From Ignavibacteria bacterium (lineage in GTDB: Bacteria > Bacteroidota > Ignavibacteria > Ignavibacteriales > Ignavibacteriaceae), in assembly GCA_021286645.1 (NCBI GenBank), contig JAJTBZ010000108.1:1-45691 (forward strand): 45,691 bases of DNA, given 5' to 3'. The translations under genes were made by a program, and so were the position numbers. The notes under the pieces are model-generated. The model saw only the letters and a program-made list of their open reading frames with translations, searched no databases and had not been told where the DNA came from. Below, piece after piece: positions 8,976-17,736 of this stretch. Position 1 is the first letter of the stretch, and each line of letters starts with the position of its first letter.

Positions 8976-9710
8976 ATGCAAAGGCAATTACACCGCTGGT
9001 GGAGCCCGGCATTACACCGGGAAATGGATATTGCAGTCTATGGCCATTACGGCCCAGCGCTGCTTATGTTTCCAACAGCGGATGAAGATTTTCTGGAATA
9101 TGAACGATGCGGGGTAATTGATGCAATTGCCCCGCTTATCGATGCGGGAAAATTGAAGGTATTTTCCATAACCAGCGTGTTTCGGCATAGCTGGTTCGAT
9201 GATTCGTTATGCTATGCACAAATGGCTGCTACCCACAGGGCTTATAATACCTATGTTGAGCAGGAAGTGCTGCAGTATATGTACAACCACTGCAAGGGGC
9301 GCGTTCCCGTGCTTACAACCGGGGCTTCACTGGGCGCTTTGCTGGCGGTGAATGCTTTCCTCCGGAAGCCTGATGTTTACAGTGGTACTATTGCATTAAG
9401 CGGGGTTTACTCGCTTGAAGATTATGCTGATGATTTTTTTGACGATACCATATATTTTAACTCGCCGGCTACATACCTTCCGAATTTAACCGATGATGCA
9501 ATTTTAACACGCCTGCGATCCAATAAAACCATTATTATTGCAACGGGGCAGGGTAAGGATGAAGAACCTGATATGTCCAGGGAGTTTTCATCGATTCTCA
9601 ACGCGAAAAGTATTCCTCATACATTAGATCTGTGGGGTTATGACATGCCCCATGACTGGCCAACGTGGCACCTGATGTATAAGTATTTTCTTTCTACTAT
9701 TAATTTATAA
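8976..9710 (+). CDS. Alpha/beta-hydrolase esterase (COG4947-like)
   Basis: 244 residues from the ATG at 8976. A GTG at 8964 would add four residues and overlap the upstream stop by 8 nt, but the family typically starts near RxLHxWxSPxL, which favours the ATG. The nucleophile elbow is TGASLGALLA (GxSxG type), and a late PHDWPTW supplies a likely catalytic His. No signal peptide, so it should be cytoplasmic. COG4947 members are annotated as esterase-like proteins without known substrates. The start lies 4 nt after the isomerase stop, and hflX follows 16 nt downstream. Confidence 0.8.
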   Translation: MQRQLHRWWSPALHREMDIAVYGHYGPALLMFPTADEDFLEYERCGVIDAIAPLIDAGKLKVFSITSVFRHSWFDDSLCYAQMAATHRAYNTYVEQEVLQYMYNHCKGRVPVLTTGASLGALLAVNAFLRKPDVYSGTIALSGVYSLEDYADDFFDDTIYFNSPATYLPNLTDDAILTRLRSNKTIIIATGQGKDEEPDMSREFSSILNAKSIPHTLDLWGYDMPHDWPTWHLMYKYFLSTINL

Positions 9711-9726
9711 ACCGGAATAGATTTTT

Positions 9727-10983
9727 TTGATAGATATTATCCAAAACAAAACTGAACGGGCACTGCTTATTGCCGTGAAAACCCGTATGCATATTCGTGA
9801 ACTGGTATATGAACACTTAAACGAACTTGAAGAGCTTGCCAAAACCGCCGGCGCTATTACAGTTCAGAAAATTGTTCAGGAAAAGCACCAGTATGATGGA
9901 GCCTATTATGTGGGAAAAGGCAAAGCTGAAGAGATAGCTCTTTTGATAGAAGATCTGGAAATAGACCTGCTGATATTTGATGACGATCTTACCCCGGGTC
10001 AGGCACGTAACCTTGAAAACCTGCTGAAACGGAAAGTCGTTGATAGAAGCGGACTGATTCTTGACATTTTTGCTTCGCACGCGAAAACTAAAACTGCCCG
10101 CACGCAGGTAGAACTGGCGCAGCTGCAATATCTGCTGCCACGACTTACCCGCGCGTGGACCCACCTTTCGAAGCAATATGGCGGTATTGGTACGAAAGGG
10201 CCCGGTGAGACACAGATTGAAACAGATCGTCGAATGATTCGTGACAGGATATCATTCCTGAAGAATAAGCTGAAGGAAATAGAAGATGACCGGAACATTC
10301 AGACCAAACAGCGCAAAGATATCATTAAAGTTACGCTGGTAGGATATACCAACGCGGGCAAATCTACCTTGTTTAATCTGCTTACCGGGGCAGAAGTATT
10401 GGCGGAGGATAAACTTTTTGCGACACTCGATTCCACCACGCGCAACTTTGCCCTGCAAAAGAGTATAAACGTATTGTTAAGCGATACCGTGGGATTTATC
10501 CGCAAGCTGCCGCATCATCTGGTAGCTTCGTTCAAGAGTACGCTGAGTGAAGTGCGCGAGGCCGATGTTATATTGCATATAATTGATGTATCACATCCGT
10601 TCCATGAAGATCACATGGCGGTAGTCAGGCAGACACTTGAAGAGCTTGGCTGTAAGGATAAGAGGCAGATACTGGTATTTAATAAGATTGACCTGATCAG
10701 CGATTCTGAGCAGATACAATTTCTTATCAATAAATATCCCGGTTCCGCTATCGTTTCGGCGGAACGCGGAATAAATATTACCCGCCTGAAAGAACTCATT
10801 GAAGAGATAATCGAAGATGAGTACACGACAGTGGATATTACGTTACCGCTGGAAAAATCATATCTCGTGCCGAGGGTTCATCAGTTCGCGGAGGTGCTTA
10901 TGGAGAAGTATGAGGAAGACGGCGTACAGCTACAGATTAAAATAAAGAAGGAATTACAGCAGAAATTAGATATCCTGCAGTAA
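9727..10983 (+). CDS. hflX: GTPase HflX (ribosome-associated)
   Basis: 418 residues, usual for HflX. The N-terminal HflX domain has DDLTPGQARNLE and VVDRSGLILDIFASHAKTK, then the linker with GGIGTKGPGETQIETDRR. The GTPase domain follows: P-loop GYTNAGKST, switch II DTVGFIRKLPHHLVASF, and NKID. It binds 50S/70S ribosomes and splits stalled ribosomes under stress in organisms studied. The start appears to be TTG at 9727; Shine-Dalgarno evidence is weak. It closes the run that begins with fni and converges on the LIM-protein gene with only 19 nt between stops. Confidence 0.95.
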   Translation: MIDIIQNKTERALLIAVKTRMHIRELVYEHLNELEELAKTAGAITVQKIVQEKHQYDGAYYVGKGKAEEIALLIEDLEIDLLIFDDDLTPGQARNLENLLKRKVVDRSGLILDIFASHAKTKTARTQVELAQLQYLLPRLTRAWTHLSKQYGGIGTKGPGETQIETDRRMIRDRISFLKNKLKEIEDDRNIQTKQRKDIIKVTLVGYTNAGKSTLFNLLTGAEVLAEDKLFATLDSTTRNFALQKSINVLLSDTVGFIRKLPHHLVASFKSTLSEVREADVILHIIDVSHPFHEDHMAVVRQTLEELGCKDKRQILVFNKIDLISDSEQIQFLINKYPGSAIVSAERGINITRLKELIEEIIEDEYTTVDITLPLEKSYLVPRVHQFAEVLMEKYEEDGVQLQIKIKKELQQKLDILQ

Positions 10984-11002
10984 TTCCTCTATGATTGTGC
11001 AT

Positions 11003-12076
11003 TTACCGTAAATATTCCAATAGATTTTCTAAATCCCGATGGAAAAACTGGTCGCGTATTTTAATAAATCCGCCGCCATAAATCGGATCGGGATTTTTTT
11101 CTAATCCGGTAATCAATTCCAGGCTTTCGGGTGTTTTGAACGAATAGAGGTAGAGGAATGAAATATAATTACAACTTCCTTCTACAATTTCCGGTGTTAG
11201 TTTCTTTTTCGCGTTCTCAAAAATCCACGCGTGCATCAGTTCGTGAGCAATAACCGCGGATGTAGTTAATCGGGGCATGCCGGAAAGAACATAAATTGTG
11301 TGTGTGGTAGTCTCCTGCACGGGTTGGCCTGCAATGCTCATAGTATTTTTTTGGGATTCGCAGAAGCCACGTAATCCTTTCGGGTTTAACCGGTTCTTCG
11401 AGATCTTTTGTAATTCCTGTAAACTTACAACTTTGATGGAGACCGATTTTCTGGGTACATGAATACCCATGTCCGAAACAGTTTCTCTAACCAATTCCAG
11501 GCAATCCTGATATTCGGCAATTTTATTAATTACCCGTGGCAGGCATAAATTGCACATAGCCCTGCCGTCATCGTATTTAACGCCGCCATGCGTAATAGAA
11601 TCGCATACCAGTCTGCCGCAGTTGTCACACTCCGGAAACTGGTTTTTATGCATTATATGGAATTTGTAACCCAGCTGGTCGATAAAATACTCGCCATCCA
11701 TCGGTTTGCCGCATACCGCGCATTTCGGTACAATGAAATTGTAATAGCAGTCATTATGATAGTTTTTATCCTTGAATATCAGGTAGGGACCGGCTATTAC
11801 CTGGCCACAGTGATCGCAGACCAGATGGTTCTTTTTGGCAAAACATTCAGGGTGATAATAACCATCGTTATCCTTCGCGTGAGTGCCCGAAATAACTTTG
11901 CCGCAGAACTGACAAAGAAAATGATTGGCGTGGTAATATTTGTCATCCACTTTAATAAATGACCCGGACAGGACTTTTTTACAGACAGCGCATACTTTTT
12001 TTTGCTGAGCAGAGCCAATAACTGATCCCGCCAGTAAAAGTGATACGAATAGTATAATTGAAAAGAATTTATTCAT
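11003..12076 (-). CDS. Secreted LIM-finger / DA1-type zinc metallopeptidase
   Basis: 357 residues. Residues 1-23 are a signal peptide (hydrophobic core, then SAQ). Residues 29-178 hold a series of LIM-like zinc knuckles: C29/C32, H49, C55/C58, H75/C78, C87/C90, H107/C110, C119/C122, C150/C153 and C175/C178. The C-terminal domain has HExxH (H278, E279, H282) in AHELMHAWIF and a downstream Glu (E299) in PEIVEGSC. This matches the HEMMHAWL...EEG arrangement of the plant peptidase DA1, where LIM fingers precede a ubiquitin-regulated gluzincin-like domain. Bacterial DA1-like proteins exist, but their substrates are unknown to me. The signal peptide means it should work in the periplasm or outside. 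The gene start overlaps the upstream membrane-protein gene by 8 nt. Confidence 0.88.
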   Translation of the reverse strand: MNKFFSIILFVSLLLAGSVIGSAQQKKVCAVCKKVLSGSFIKVDDKYYHANHFLCQFCGKVISGTHAKDNDGYYHPECFAKKNHLVCDHCGQVIAGPYLIFKDKNYHNDCYYNFIVPKCAVCGKPMDGEYFIDQLGYKFHIMHKNQFPECDNCGRLVCDSITHGGVKYDDGRAMCNLCLPRVINKIAEYQDCLELVRETVSDMGIHVPRKSVSIKVVSLQELQKISKNRLNPKGLRGFCESQKNTMSIAGQPVQETTTHTIYVLSGMPRLTTSAVIAHELMHAWIFENAKKKLTPEIVEGSCNYISFLYLYSFKTPESLELITGLEKNPDPIYGGGFIKIRDQFFHRDLENLLEYLR

Positions 12077-13274
12077 GGTATTTCGAATTATTTAACGTTT
12101 TGAAATAACTTTTTGCCTTGCCCGGTTTTTTTGAAAAGAGGAAACCGGCAAAAACGACTCCCAACACAAGTTGTACAGCTACTGAAGCGTATGTTTCCAG
12201 CGCGATACGAGAGTTTAACGGCAATTGCACCAGAAATATACTGAAAAGAAAGATATTCATTTCTCTAATAGAAATTCGCTTGTTTTTTAACAACGCGGAA
12301 AGTGCGAAAGCTGCCAGGATAATGTAGCCGGCGAACCCTGCCGCTACCAGACGCTCGTTATCTCCGGCAATAAAAATTTGGATATATGGAATAATTACAA
12401 TCGGCCATACCCTGCCAAACAGATGCCGGATATCCTTCCACGTACAAATTATCAGAAATACTATGGGTCCAAGAGCGCCTAATGTCAACCGGTAAATATT
12501 GAGTGTCGCGAGAATATATCCTGGTAACGTGATGCCGGCGGGAATATGTAAGCTGGAAGTCTTACCCAAAAAGCAATTAATTCGGTATAGCGAATAATCG
12601 TGAAAGAGAGACCAAAAACTATAGGTCGAAACAGGCTGAATGGTAATCCGGAGGAGCAGCCAAACTGCAATAGCGGGGCTGCCGAGCAGTACTGTTTCCC
12701 GCAAAAGGTTTTTTATGCTGCTTTTCCGATAGTTCCATGTAAAATAAAATGGTATGCACATAAGTGCAATTTCCTTGCTTAATACTCCCAGTATCGTGGC
12801 TGCAATAAATAGTGGTTTAGCCTCAACCATGGCGGCATATATGGCAAGGAGGATAAAGAAAAAAGCTACCGGGTCAACAGCGGCGAATTCAATCAGATTA
12901 ATTCTAACAACATATACCATCGAGAGGAACATAATAACCGAAGCTCTGCTAACCGCTTCAGGCATATTATTCAACTGTGTAATATAATACAGCAGGTATG
13001 CACATCCGAACAGGGAAATCAGCGACAGAAAAAAATACGAAATATGATAGTCAGCGGGAATATAATGGATAATAGCCGGTGGAAGCAGTCGCCAGCAGTA
13101 AGGAGCCAGGGTATCCGGGGCGGGAAACCGGGCGGCGGCGCGTAAATAATCAAAATGCTGCCACTCTCCGTGGTACAATTGGTGCCCGGGGAAAAGCAAC
13201 GTTGAGAACAATGCCAGAAAGAACAAACCGGCACTGGTAATTATGAATAACCGGAATCGGGGATTATTTACCAT
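12069..13274 (-). CDS. Polytopic membrane protein, GT-C glycosyltransferase-like
   Basis: 401 residues with about ten hydrophobic helices spread along the length. The first periplasmic loop contains GEWQHFDYLRAAARFP and APYCWRLLPPA, a pattern seen in bacterial proteins related to GT-C polyprenyl-phosphate-sugar transferases. A later loop holds LSKEIALMCIPFYF, where a KE pair between helices is also frequent in that group. I cannot assign a substrate. Its stop overlaps the start of the LIM-DA1 gene by 8 nt, so the two are almost certainly translated from one mRNA. Divergent from the flagellar cluster, with a 381-nt gap. Confidence 0.7.
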   Translation of the reverse strand: MVNNPRFRLFIITSAGLFFLALFSTLLFPGHQLYHGEWQHFDYLRAAARFPAPDTLAPYCWRLLPPAIIHYIPADYHISYFFLSLISLFGCAYLLYYITQLNNMPEAVSRASVIMFLSMVYVVRINLIEFAAVDPVAFFFILLAIYAAMVEAKPLFIAATILGVLSKEIALMCIPFYFTWNYRKSSIKNLLRETVLLGSPAIAVWLLLRITIQPVSTYSFWSLFHDYSLYRINCFLGKTSSLHIPAGITLPGYILATLNIYRLTLGALGPIVFLIICTWKDIRHLFGRVWPIVIIPYIQIFIAGDNERLVAAGFAGYIILAAFALSALLKNKRISIREMNIFLFSIFLVQLPLNSRIALETYASVAVQLVLGVVFAGFLFSKKPGKAKSYFKTLNNSKYHE

Positions 13275-13655
13275 ACAGAAATATTTATTCAGGTGGCAAG
13301 ATACAGTTTTTCAGGAAAATTGAGGTACGGAAAAATTGGTTTCCACCGATATATCCCATGAAAATGAGGCAGTAAGGAGGAATCGGCGGGGTGTATTTGA
13401 ATGGACACGTGTGTAATATTAGCCAAACCAATACCCGGCGGGTCTGTTCTCAGGTAGTAGAGTAATAAGGCTTTTTGCAAAAGAAGGGGTGAAAACGGGG
13501 AGCCGTGCCGGAATTACCCTGTTTTCAAATGATTTGGCAAAGTATTTGCGTAGGGTGGGTGTCAGTCGGAATTCGGGGACTGGCTGTGGACGTGTGCCGG
13601 TAATGGCACGCTGATTGTTAAATGAAATTTAAACAAAAGTTAGGCGTATAGACTC
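13275..13655. other. 381-nt intergenic region before the flagellar cluster
   Basis: No convincing gene. It separates the divergent membrane-protein gene from fliL and contains the sigma-54-type element at 13534-13550. A short minus-strand frame (13289-13480) has no family features and no ribosome binding site. A small hairpin, GTGCC-N6-GGCAC, lies near 13594-13609. Confidence 0.6.
13534..13550 (+). promoter_or_regulatory. Sigma-54 (-24/-12) promoter of the flagellar cluster
   Basis: TTGGCAAAGTATTTGCG matches YTGGCACGrNNNTTGCW with the required GG (13536-13537) and GC (13548-13549) exactly 12 bp apart. Transcription would begin near 13561, about 95 nt before the fliL ATG. Sigma-54 control of flagellar genes is well known in other phyla. 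No activator gene is in the window. Confidence 0.65.
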
Positions 13656-14210
13656 ATGGATGAAAAAATTGATTCCAAAGAAATAGGTGAAGGCAGAAAA
13701 GGTGGTATAAACCCGAAGGTGTTTATTATCGGGTTGCCCTTATTTATAGTCCAACTGGTGGTTGTGTATTTTATTACCGGAAACTTTCTGTTAAGCCGCA
13801 TGGAAAAACAATTATTAAGCCAGGCGGATAAGGAAGAGACAGAAAATGTATCGCATGATAAGAAAACCGATAAGAAAAAGAAGAAAAAGGGCGCGGAGGA
13901 AGCAACCGGTAACTTCATTTTTACGGTAGACGATATAATTATTAACCCGGCCGGCACAAATGGCAATAAGCTTATGTTGATTTCGGTTGGTTTTGGCGTT
14001 GAGACAGATCAGGAAGCCAAAGTTCTGAAGGAAAAAGAAGTATTATTAAAAGATATTGTAATTAATACTGTTTCGGGTAAAACCCTGGATGAATTGCGGC
14101 AGACCGGTTATAAAGATACGCTGAAGGCTGAGTTCAGCAAACTAATTTCGGATAAAATACCCGAGGTTGAAATCAGCAATGTAATGTTTAGTAAGTATAT
14201 ATTCCAGTAA
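13656..14210 (+). CDS. fliL: Flagellar basal body-associated protein FliL
   Basis: 184 residues. A single membrane helix lies at about residues 24-46 (VFIIGLPLFIVQLVVVYFIT). A charged, lysine-rich linker (KKTDKKKKKKGAEE) follows, then the FliL domain with VDDIIINPAGTNGNKLMLIS, the typical family opening. FliL surrounds the stator and supports motor torque. It is the first gene after the sigma-54 element, 6 nt before fliM. The lysine-rich linker is low-complexity and may vary among relatives. Confidence 0.88.
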   Translation: MDEKIDSKEIGEGRKGGINPKVFIIGLPLFIVQLVVVYFITGNFLLSRMEKQLLSQADKEETENVSHDKKTDKKKKKKGAEEATGNFIFTVDDIIINPAGTNGNKLMLISVGFGVETDQEAKVLKEKEVLLKDIVINTVSGKTLDELRQTGYKDTLKAEFSKLISDKIPEVEISNVMFSKYIFQ

Positions 14211-14216
14211 ACAGTC

Positions 14217-15194
14217 ATGGCAGAAGTACTATCACAACAAGAGATTGATGCGCTGCTTAATAATATAAAAGGCGGCAGCGACCAGCAGCACGGCGGCAGC
14301 CAGGAACGCGAGGCTGTTCCTTATGATTTCCGCCTGCCGAACCGTATCTCCAAAAATCAGCTGAGAACTTTACGAAATATCCATGAGAACTTCGCCGAGG
14401 GTTTAAGCTCGTTTTTAATGACGAAATTACAGTCTATTATTAATATAAATGTAATTTCGGTTGACCAGATTTACTATTCCGAATACGTCCTTTCGGTTTC
14501 CAACCCCGCGTGCTTGTTCCTGTTTGATGTAAAAGGCAGTGATATTAAGGCAATTTTAGAGTTAAGTACGGAATTGGCCTTTACATTAATCGACAGGCTG
14601 CTTGGCGGTAATGGCAAGGGTACAAAACAGGCAAAAGTTGTTACTCCCATTGAACAAAAAGTTCTGATGGTTTTTGTTGAACGGGTTATGCAGGAGCTGA
14701 AAAAAGCCTGGGGTATTATCGGCCATTTCGATTTTGCACTGGAACGTTTTGAATCAGATATCGATTTCGCCCAGATTACGTCACAGAGCGAAAGCGTGCT
14801 GATTATTTCTTTTGAATTGTTTATTGGCGAGCAGGCTTTCTTAATGAACCTGTGTTTCGCCACCTATGCTTTTGATACAATATTATCGAAACTTTCAACA
14901 CAGAATTTTTCAACGATACGTCCGGTTAAATACGCCGGAACAACCGCTAAGAATATATTATTAACGCACTTACGGAATACCGACCTTAAGGTTGCAGTAG
15001 AATTTGGTAAGGCCGTTATCAGCCTGCGCGAGTTAATGGACCTGAAGCAGGGTGATGTGATTATGATGCGGAAAAAAGTGGGCGAGGAAATGAAAGTTTC
15101 CGTAGAAGAAAAATTGGTATTCTTAGGGCTGCCGGGTGTAATGAATGGCCATAAAGCCGTAAAAATAACCCGCCGGCTCGATGCAGTAGAATAG
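14217..15194 (+). CDS. fliM: Flagellar motor switch protein FliM
   Basis: 325 residues. The N-terminus has the FliM opening LSQQEIDALLNNIKGG, followed by PYDFRLPNRISKNQLRTLRNIHENFA, the start of the middle CheC-like domain. The C-terminal SpoA/surface-presentation domain covers the last 80 residues or so (TDLKVAVEFGKAVISLRELMDLKQGDVI). It forms the C-ring with FliN and FliG; fliN lies 9 nt downstream. The CheY-binding N-terminal peptide (usually LSQxEIDxLL) is intact, so chemotactic switching is plausible. fliG is not in this window. Confidence 0.95.
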   Translation: MAEVLSQQEIDALLNNIKGGSDQQHGGSQEREAVPYDFRLPNRISKNQLRTLRNIHENFAEGLSSFLMTKLQSIININVISVDQIYYSEYVLSVSNPACLFLFDVKGSDIKAILELSTELAFTLIDRLLGGNGKGTKQAKVVTPIEQKVLMVFVERVMQELKKAWGIIGHFDFALERFESDIDFAQITSQSESVLIISFELFIGEQAFLMNLCFATYAFDTILSKLSTQNFSTIRPVKYAGTTAKNILLTHLRNTDLKVAVEFGKAVISLRELMDLKQGDVIMMRKKVGEEMKVSVEEKLVFLGLPGVMNGHKAVKITRRLDAVE

Positions 15195-15203
15195 AAAAAG
15201 AGG

Positions 15204-15608
15204 ATGACAATGAGCGACGATTTAATTAATGACGAAGATCTAAACCAGGGTGACGATATCCCGATGGATGATAATGGCGAGGTGCGCTATAGCGGCGGTA
15301 TGGCCAATTTCCCCTCGTTCGATGAATCAACCAAACGGACTCCGGTTATGGACAATAAACTGGATTACCTGAAAGACCTGCACCTGAATGTATATATTGA
15401 GCTTGGCCGCACCAAGATGCAAATAAAAGATATTTTGGAATTGGAACGCGGGTATGTTATTGAACTGGAAAAACTTGCCAGCGAGCCGGTTGATGTTTTC
15501 GTCAATAACAAAAAAATTGCCGAAGGTGAAGTGGTGGTTATCGATAAACATTTCGGTATCCGTATTACTAACCTTATTGAAGTGCAAGACAGGATTAAGG
15601 GCTTCTAA
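15204..15608 (+). CDS. fliN: Flagellar motor switch protein FliN
   Basis: 134 residues. An acidic, unordered N-terminal tail (DDLINDEDLNQGDDIPMDD) precedes a SpoA domain from about residue 52 (LDYLKDLHLNVYIELGRTKM) to the end. Motifs such as ILELERGYVIELEKLASEPV and VVVIDKHFGIRI are typical. A second ATG two codons in (15210) has better spacing from the GAGG at 15199-15203 and may be the true start. It ends immediately before the fliO ATG. Confidence 0.92.
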   Translation: MTMSDDLINDEDLNQGDDIPMDDNGEVRYSGGMANFPSFDESTKRTPVMDNKLDYLKDLHLNVYIELGRTKMQIKDILELERGYVIELEKLASEPVDVFVNNKKIAEGEVVVIDKHFGIRITNLIEVQDRIKGF

Positions 15609-15938
15609 ATGGGATTTCTGGAAATTTTTAAGGTGATTTTTGTTCTCGGAATGCTGCTGGGACTAATGTACCTGGTTTTATATCTCACCAAGAAATTTTT
15701 GTTTCAGGGCGGCAGGCCAACTTCGTCGGGCGGGCATATGGTTACTGTTCTTTCCACCCAGATGATTATGCCGAAAAAATATATTTCTGTTATTCAAATC
15801 GATGAAACCCAATATATCGTAGGAGTATCCGATAATGGTTTTACTCTGCTCGATAAAATGGCAGCTAACCCGGTTGAAATGCCGGAAGTACCGGAAGATA
15901 CCATTATGAAACGTTTGCGCGGGAGTATTAAATTCTGA
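15609..15938 (+). CDS. fliO: Flagellar biosynthesis protein FliO-like
   Basis: 109 residues. One membrane helix at about residues 7-29 is followed by a small soluble domain with TVLSTQMIMPKKYISVIQID and YIVGVSDNGFTLL, resembling FliO. FliO assists assembly of the FliP pore and is poorly conserved, so the call also rests on its position between fliN and fliP. Its stop overlaps the fliP start by 1 nt. Confidence 0.82.
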   Translation: MGFLEIFKVIFVLGMLLGLMYLVLYLTKKFLFQGGRPTSSGGHMVTVLSTQMIMPKKYISVIQIDETQYIVGVSDNGFTLLDKMAANPVEMPEVPEDTIMKRLRGSIKF

Positions 15939-16696
15939 TGAAGAATGTGTGGTTGTTAATTTTCGTTATTTTGGCACTTGCCGCAGGTTCACAGGTTTTT
16001 GCTCAGGCTAACACGAATATTGTTGTTCCCAAAGTCAGCCTGAATGTTGGCACTGCCAATAACCCGGAAGACGTGTCCGCTACTCTGCAGTTGTTGTTCC
16101 TTATGACAATTTTGTCATTGGCCCCTTCTATTCTGATTATGACAACCTGCTACCTGAGAATAATTATTGTTTTTAACTTTTTACGTAATGCTTTGGGTAC
16201 CATGCAGATGCCGCCAAACCAGCTTTTAGCCGGTATGGCGTTATTTATTACATTTTTTGTAATGGCCCCGACGTGGACCAAGGTGAACAATGAGGCACTT
16301 AAGCCCTATCTGGATAAAAAAATTACCATAGACAGCGCGTATAACAAAGGAATTGAGCCTATCCGTGCTTTCATGTTCCGCCAGGTGCGCGATCAGGATT
16401 TAGAGCTGTTCATCAGTATTTCGAACATGCCCCGCCCCGAGCACCGGACAGATTTACCGACGCATATTCTGATTCCCGCGTACATAATAAGCGAGTTACG
16501 CGCGGCGTTCATCATCGGGTTTTTCTTGTTTATTCCATTCCTCGTGGTGGATATGATCGTTTCAAGTATTCTCATGTCTATGGGTATGATGATGCTTCCC
16601 CCCATGATGGTTTCGCTGCCATTTAAGATTTTATTGTTTGTTTTAGTTGACGGCTGGAACCTGGTTATCGGTTCGGTTGTAAGGAGTATTCAATGA
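15938..16696 (+). CDS. fliP: Flagellar export gate protein FliP
   Basis: 252 residues. A cleavable signal (WLLIFVILALAAGSQVFAQ) precedes four membrane helices. Family motifs are SLAPSILIMTTCYLRIIIV, RNALGTMQMPPNQLLAGMAL, LPTHILIPAYIISELRAAF and IVSSILMSMGMMMLPPMMVS. It makes the core of the export pore with FliQ and FliR, whose genes follow with overlaps of 4 and 1 nt. Length and motif order are normal. Confidence 0.96.
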   Translation: MKNVWLLIFVILALAAGSQVFAQANTNIVVPKVSLNVGTANNPEDVSATLQLLFLMTILSLAPSILIMTTCYLRIIIVFNFLRNALGTMQMPPNQLLAGMALFITFFVMAPTWTKVNNEALKPYLDKKITIDSAYNKGIEPIRAFMFRQVRDQDLELFISISNMPRPEHRTDLPTHILIPAYIISELRAAFIIGFFLFIPFLVVDMIVSSILMSMGMMMLPPMMVSLPFKILLFVLVDGWNLVIGSVVRSIQ

Positions 16697-16962
16697 CCAT
16701 AGAATTAATTGTGGAACTGCTTACCGATGTGTTTTTTACCACCATGATTATATTGTTGCCCATACTTGGTGCCTCGCTAATTCTTGGTATAGTAATTTCG
16801 TTATTTCAGGCGGCTACATCGATACAGGAAATGACGTTAACCTTCGTCCCCAAGATCATCATCACCTCGGTTATGGTTATTATTATGCTGCCGTTCATCG
16901 CGGATAAACTTATCAGTCTTACGGTACGTTTCTTTAACCATTTCTCAACCGTTTTGCACTGA
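16693..16962 (+). CDS. fliQ: Flagellar export gate protein FliQ
   Basis: 89 residues, two membrane helices. Typical FliQ features include LILGIVISLFQAATSIQEMT and the short loop FVPKI between the helices. It starts with an ATGA overlap on fliP and ends overlapping the fliR ATG by 1 nt, so expression is tightly coupled. It is a structural component of the export gate. Confidence 0.95.
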   Translation: MTIELIVELLTDVFFTTMIILLPILGASLILGIVISLFQAATSIQEMTLTFVPKIIITSVMVIIMLPFIADKLISLTVRFFNHFSTVLH

Positions 16963-17735
16963 TGACGTTTCTTATCGGCGATTTTCTCACTATTTTCTTC
17001 ATTTTTGTCCGTATTACGGCGATGGTATTTACCGCGCCTACCCTCAATACCAATTCGATACCGACTACCGCTAAGCTATTTTTCTCGCTCACATTCGCGT
17101 ATGTAATGTTTTTTACTATTAAACCACAGCATTTAACCTACGATATTGGCTTCGTGTTACTGGCAACGTATGCATTTAAGGAAGCAATTACCGGAATTAT
17201 CATGGGTTTTATGCTCAATTTCGTGTTTTTCGGTTTTATGTTTGCCGGTACCCAGATGGGTATGGATCTCGGTTTAAGTATGGCACAGACTTTTGACCCG
17301 ACCTCGGACATAGAAAACAACCTGATCGGGCAGATTCTCAATTATGCCGGGGCGCTGGTATTTTTTACCATTAACGGTCATCATTATTTGGTACGGGGTT
17401 TGGCAGTATCTTTCCAGGTAATACCTTTAGGACATTATACGGTGAATGAATCGGTGTATATATTACTGGTAAAGTTTTCTGCAGCCATTTTTGTAATAGC
17501 GGTTAAAATAGCCGCTCCCATTATGGTGGCGTATTTCCTGTTGCACACTGCTACGGGAATTGTATCGCGGATAATTCCACAGATGCAGGTGTTTTTTGTT
17601 ATACAGCCATTACAAATTGGTTTGGGACTCGTATTGTTATCGGCTTCGGCGCCTATCATTGTTATGATGATGAAAACCATCATCGAGAACCTTGAGGGTA
17701 ACCTCTATGATTTAATAAAGGTTATGGGATACTGA
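16962..17735 (+). CDS. fliR: Flagellar export gate protein FliR
   Basis: 257 residues with about six hydrophobic segments. FliR-type motifs are FVRITAMVFTAPTLNTNSIP near the start, AFKEAITGIIMGFMLNFVF, and GTQMGMDLGLSMAQTFDP. It completes the FliPQR export gate in the inner membrane. The gene lies 1 nt before flhB. No fusion with flhB is present: a stop codon separates them. Confidence 0.94.
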   Translation: MTFLIGDFLTIFFIFVRITAMVFTAPTLNTNSIPTTAKLFFSLTFAYVMFFTIKPQHLTYDIGFVLLATYAFKEAITGIIMGFMLNFVFFGFMFAGTQMGMDLGLSMAQTFDPTSDIENNLIGQILNYAGALVFFTINGHHYLVRGLAVSFQVIPLGHYTVNESVYILLVKFSAAIFVIAVKIAAPIMVAYFLLHTATGIVSRIIPQMQVFFVIQPLQIGLGLVLLSASAPIIVMMMKTIIENLEGNLYDLIKVMGY

Positions 17736-17736
17736 A

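Noticed and set aside
13289-13480. 63-codon minus-strand frame
   Set aside because: No family features, no ribosome binding site, and it lies in a promoter-bearing spacer.
13604-13619. Second sigma-54 lookalike (TGGCACG...TTGT)
   Set aside because: The -12 GC is replaced by GT, and these two bases are the least tolerant to change.
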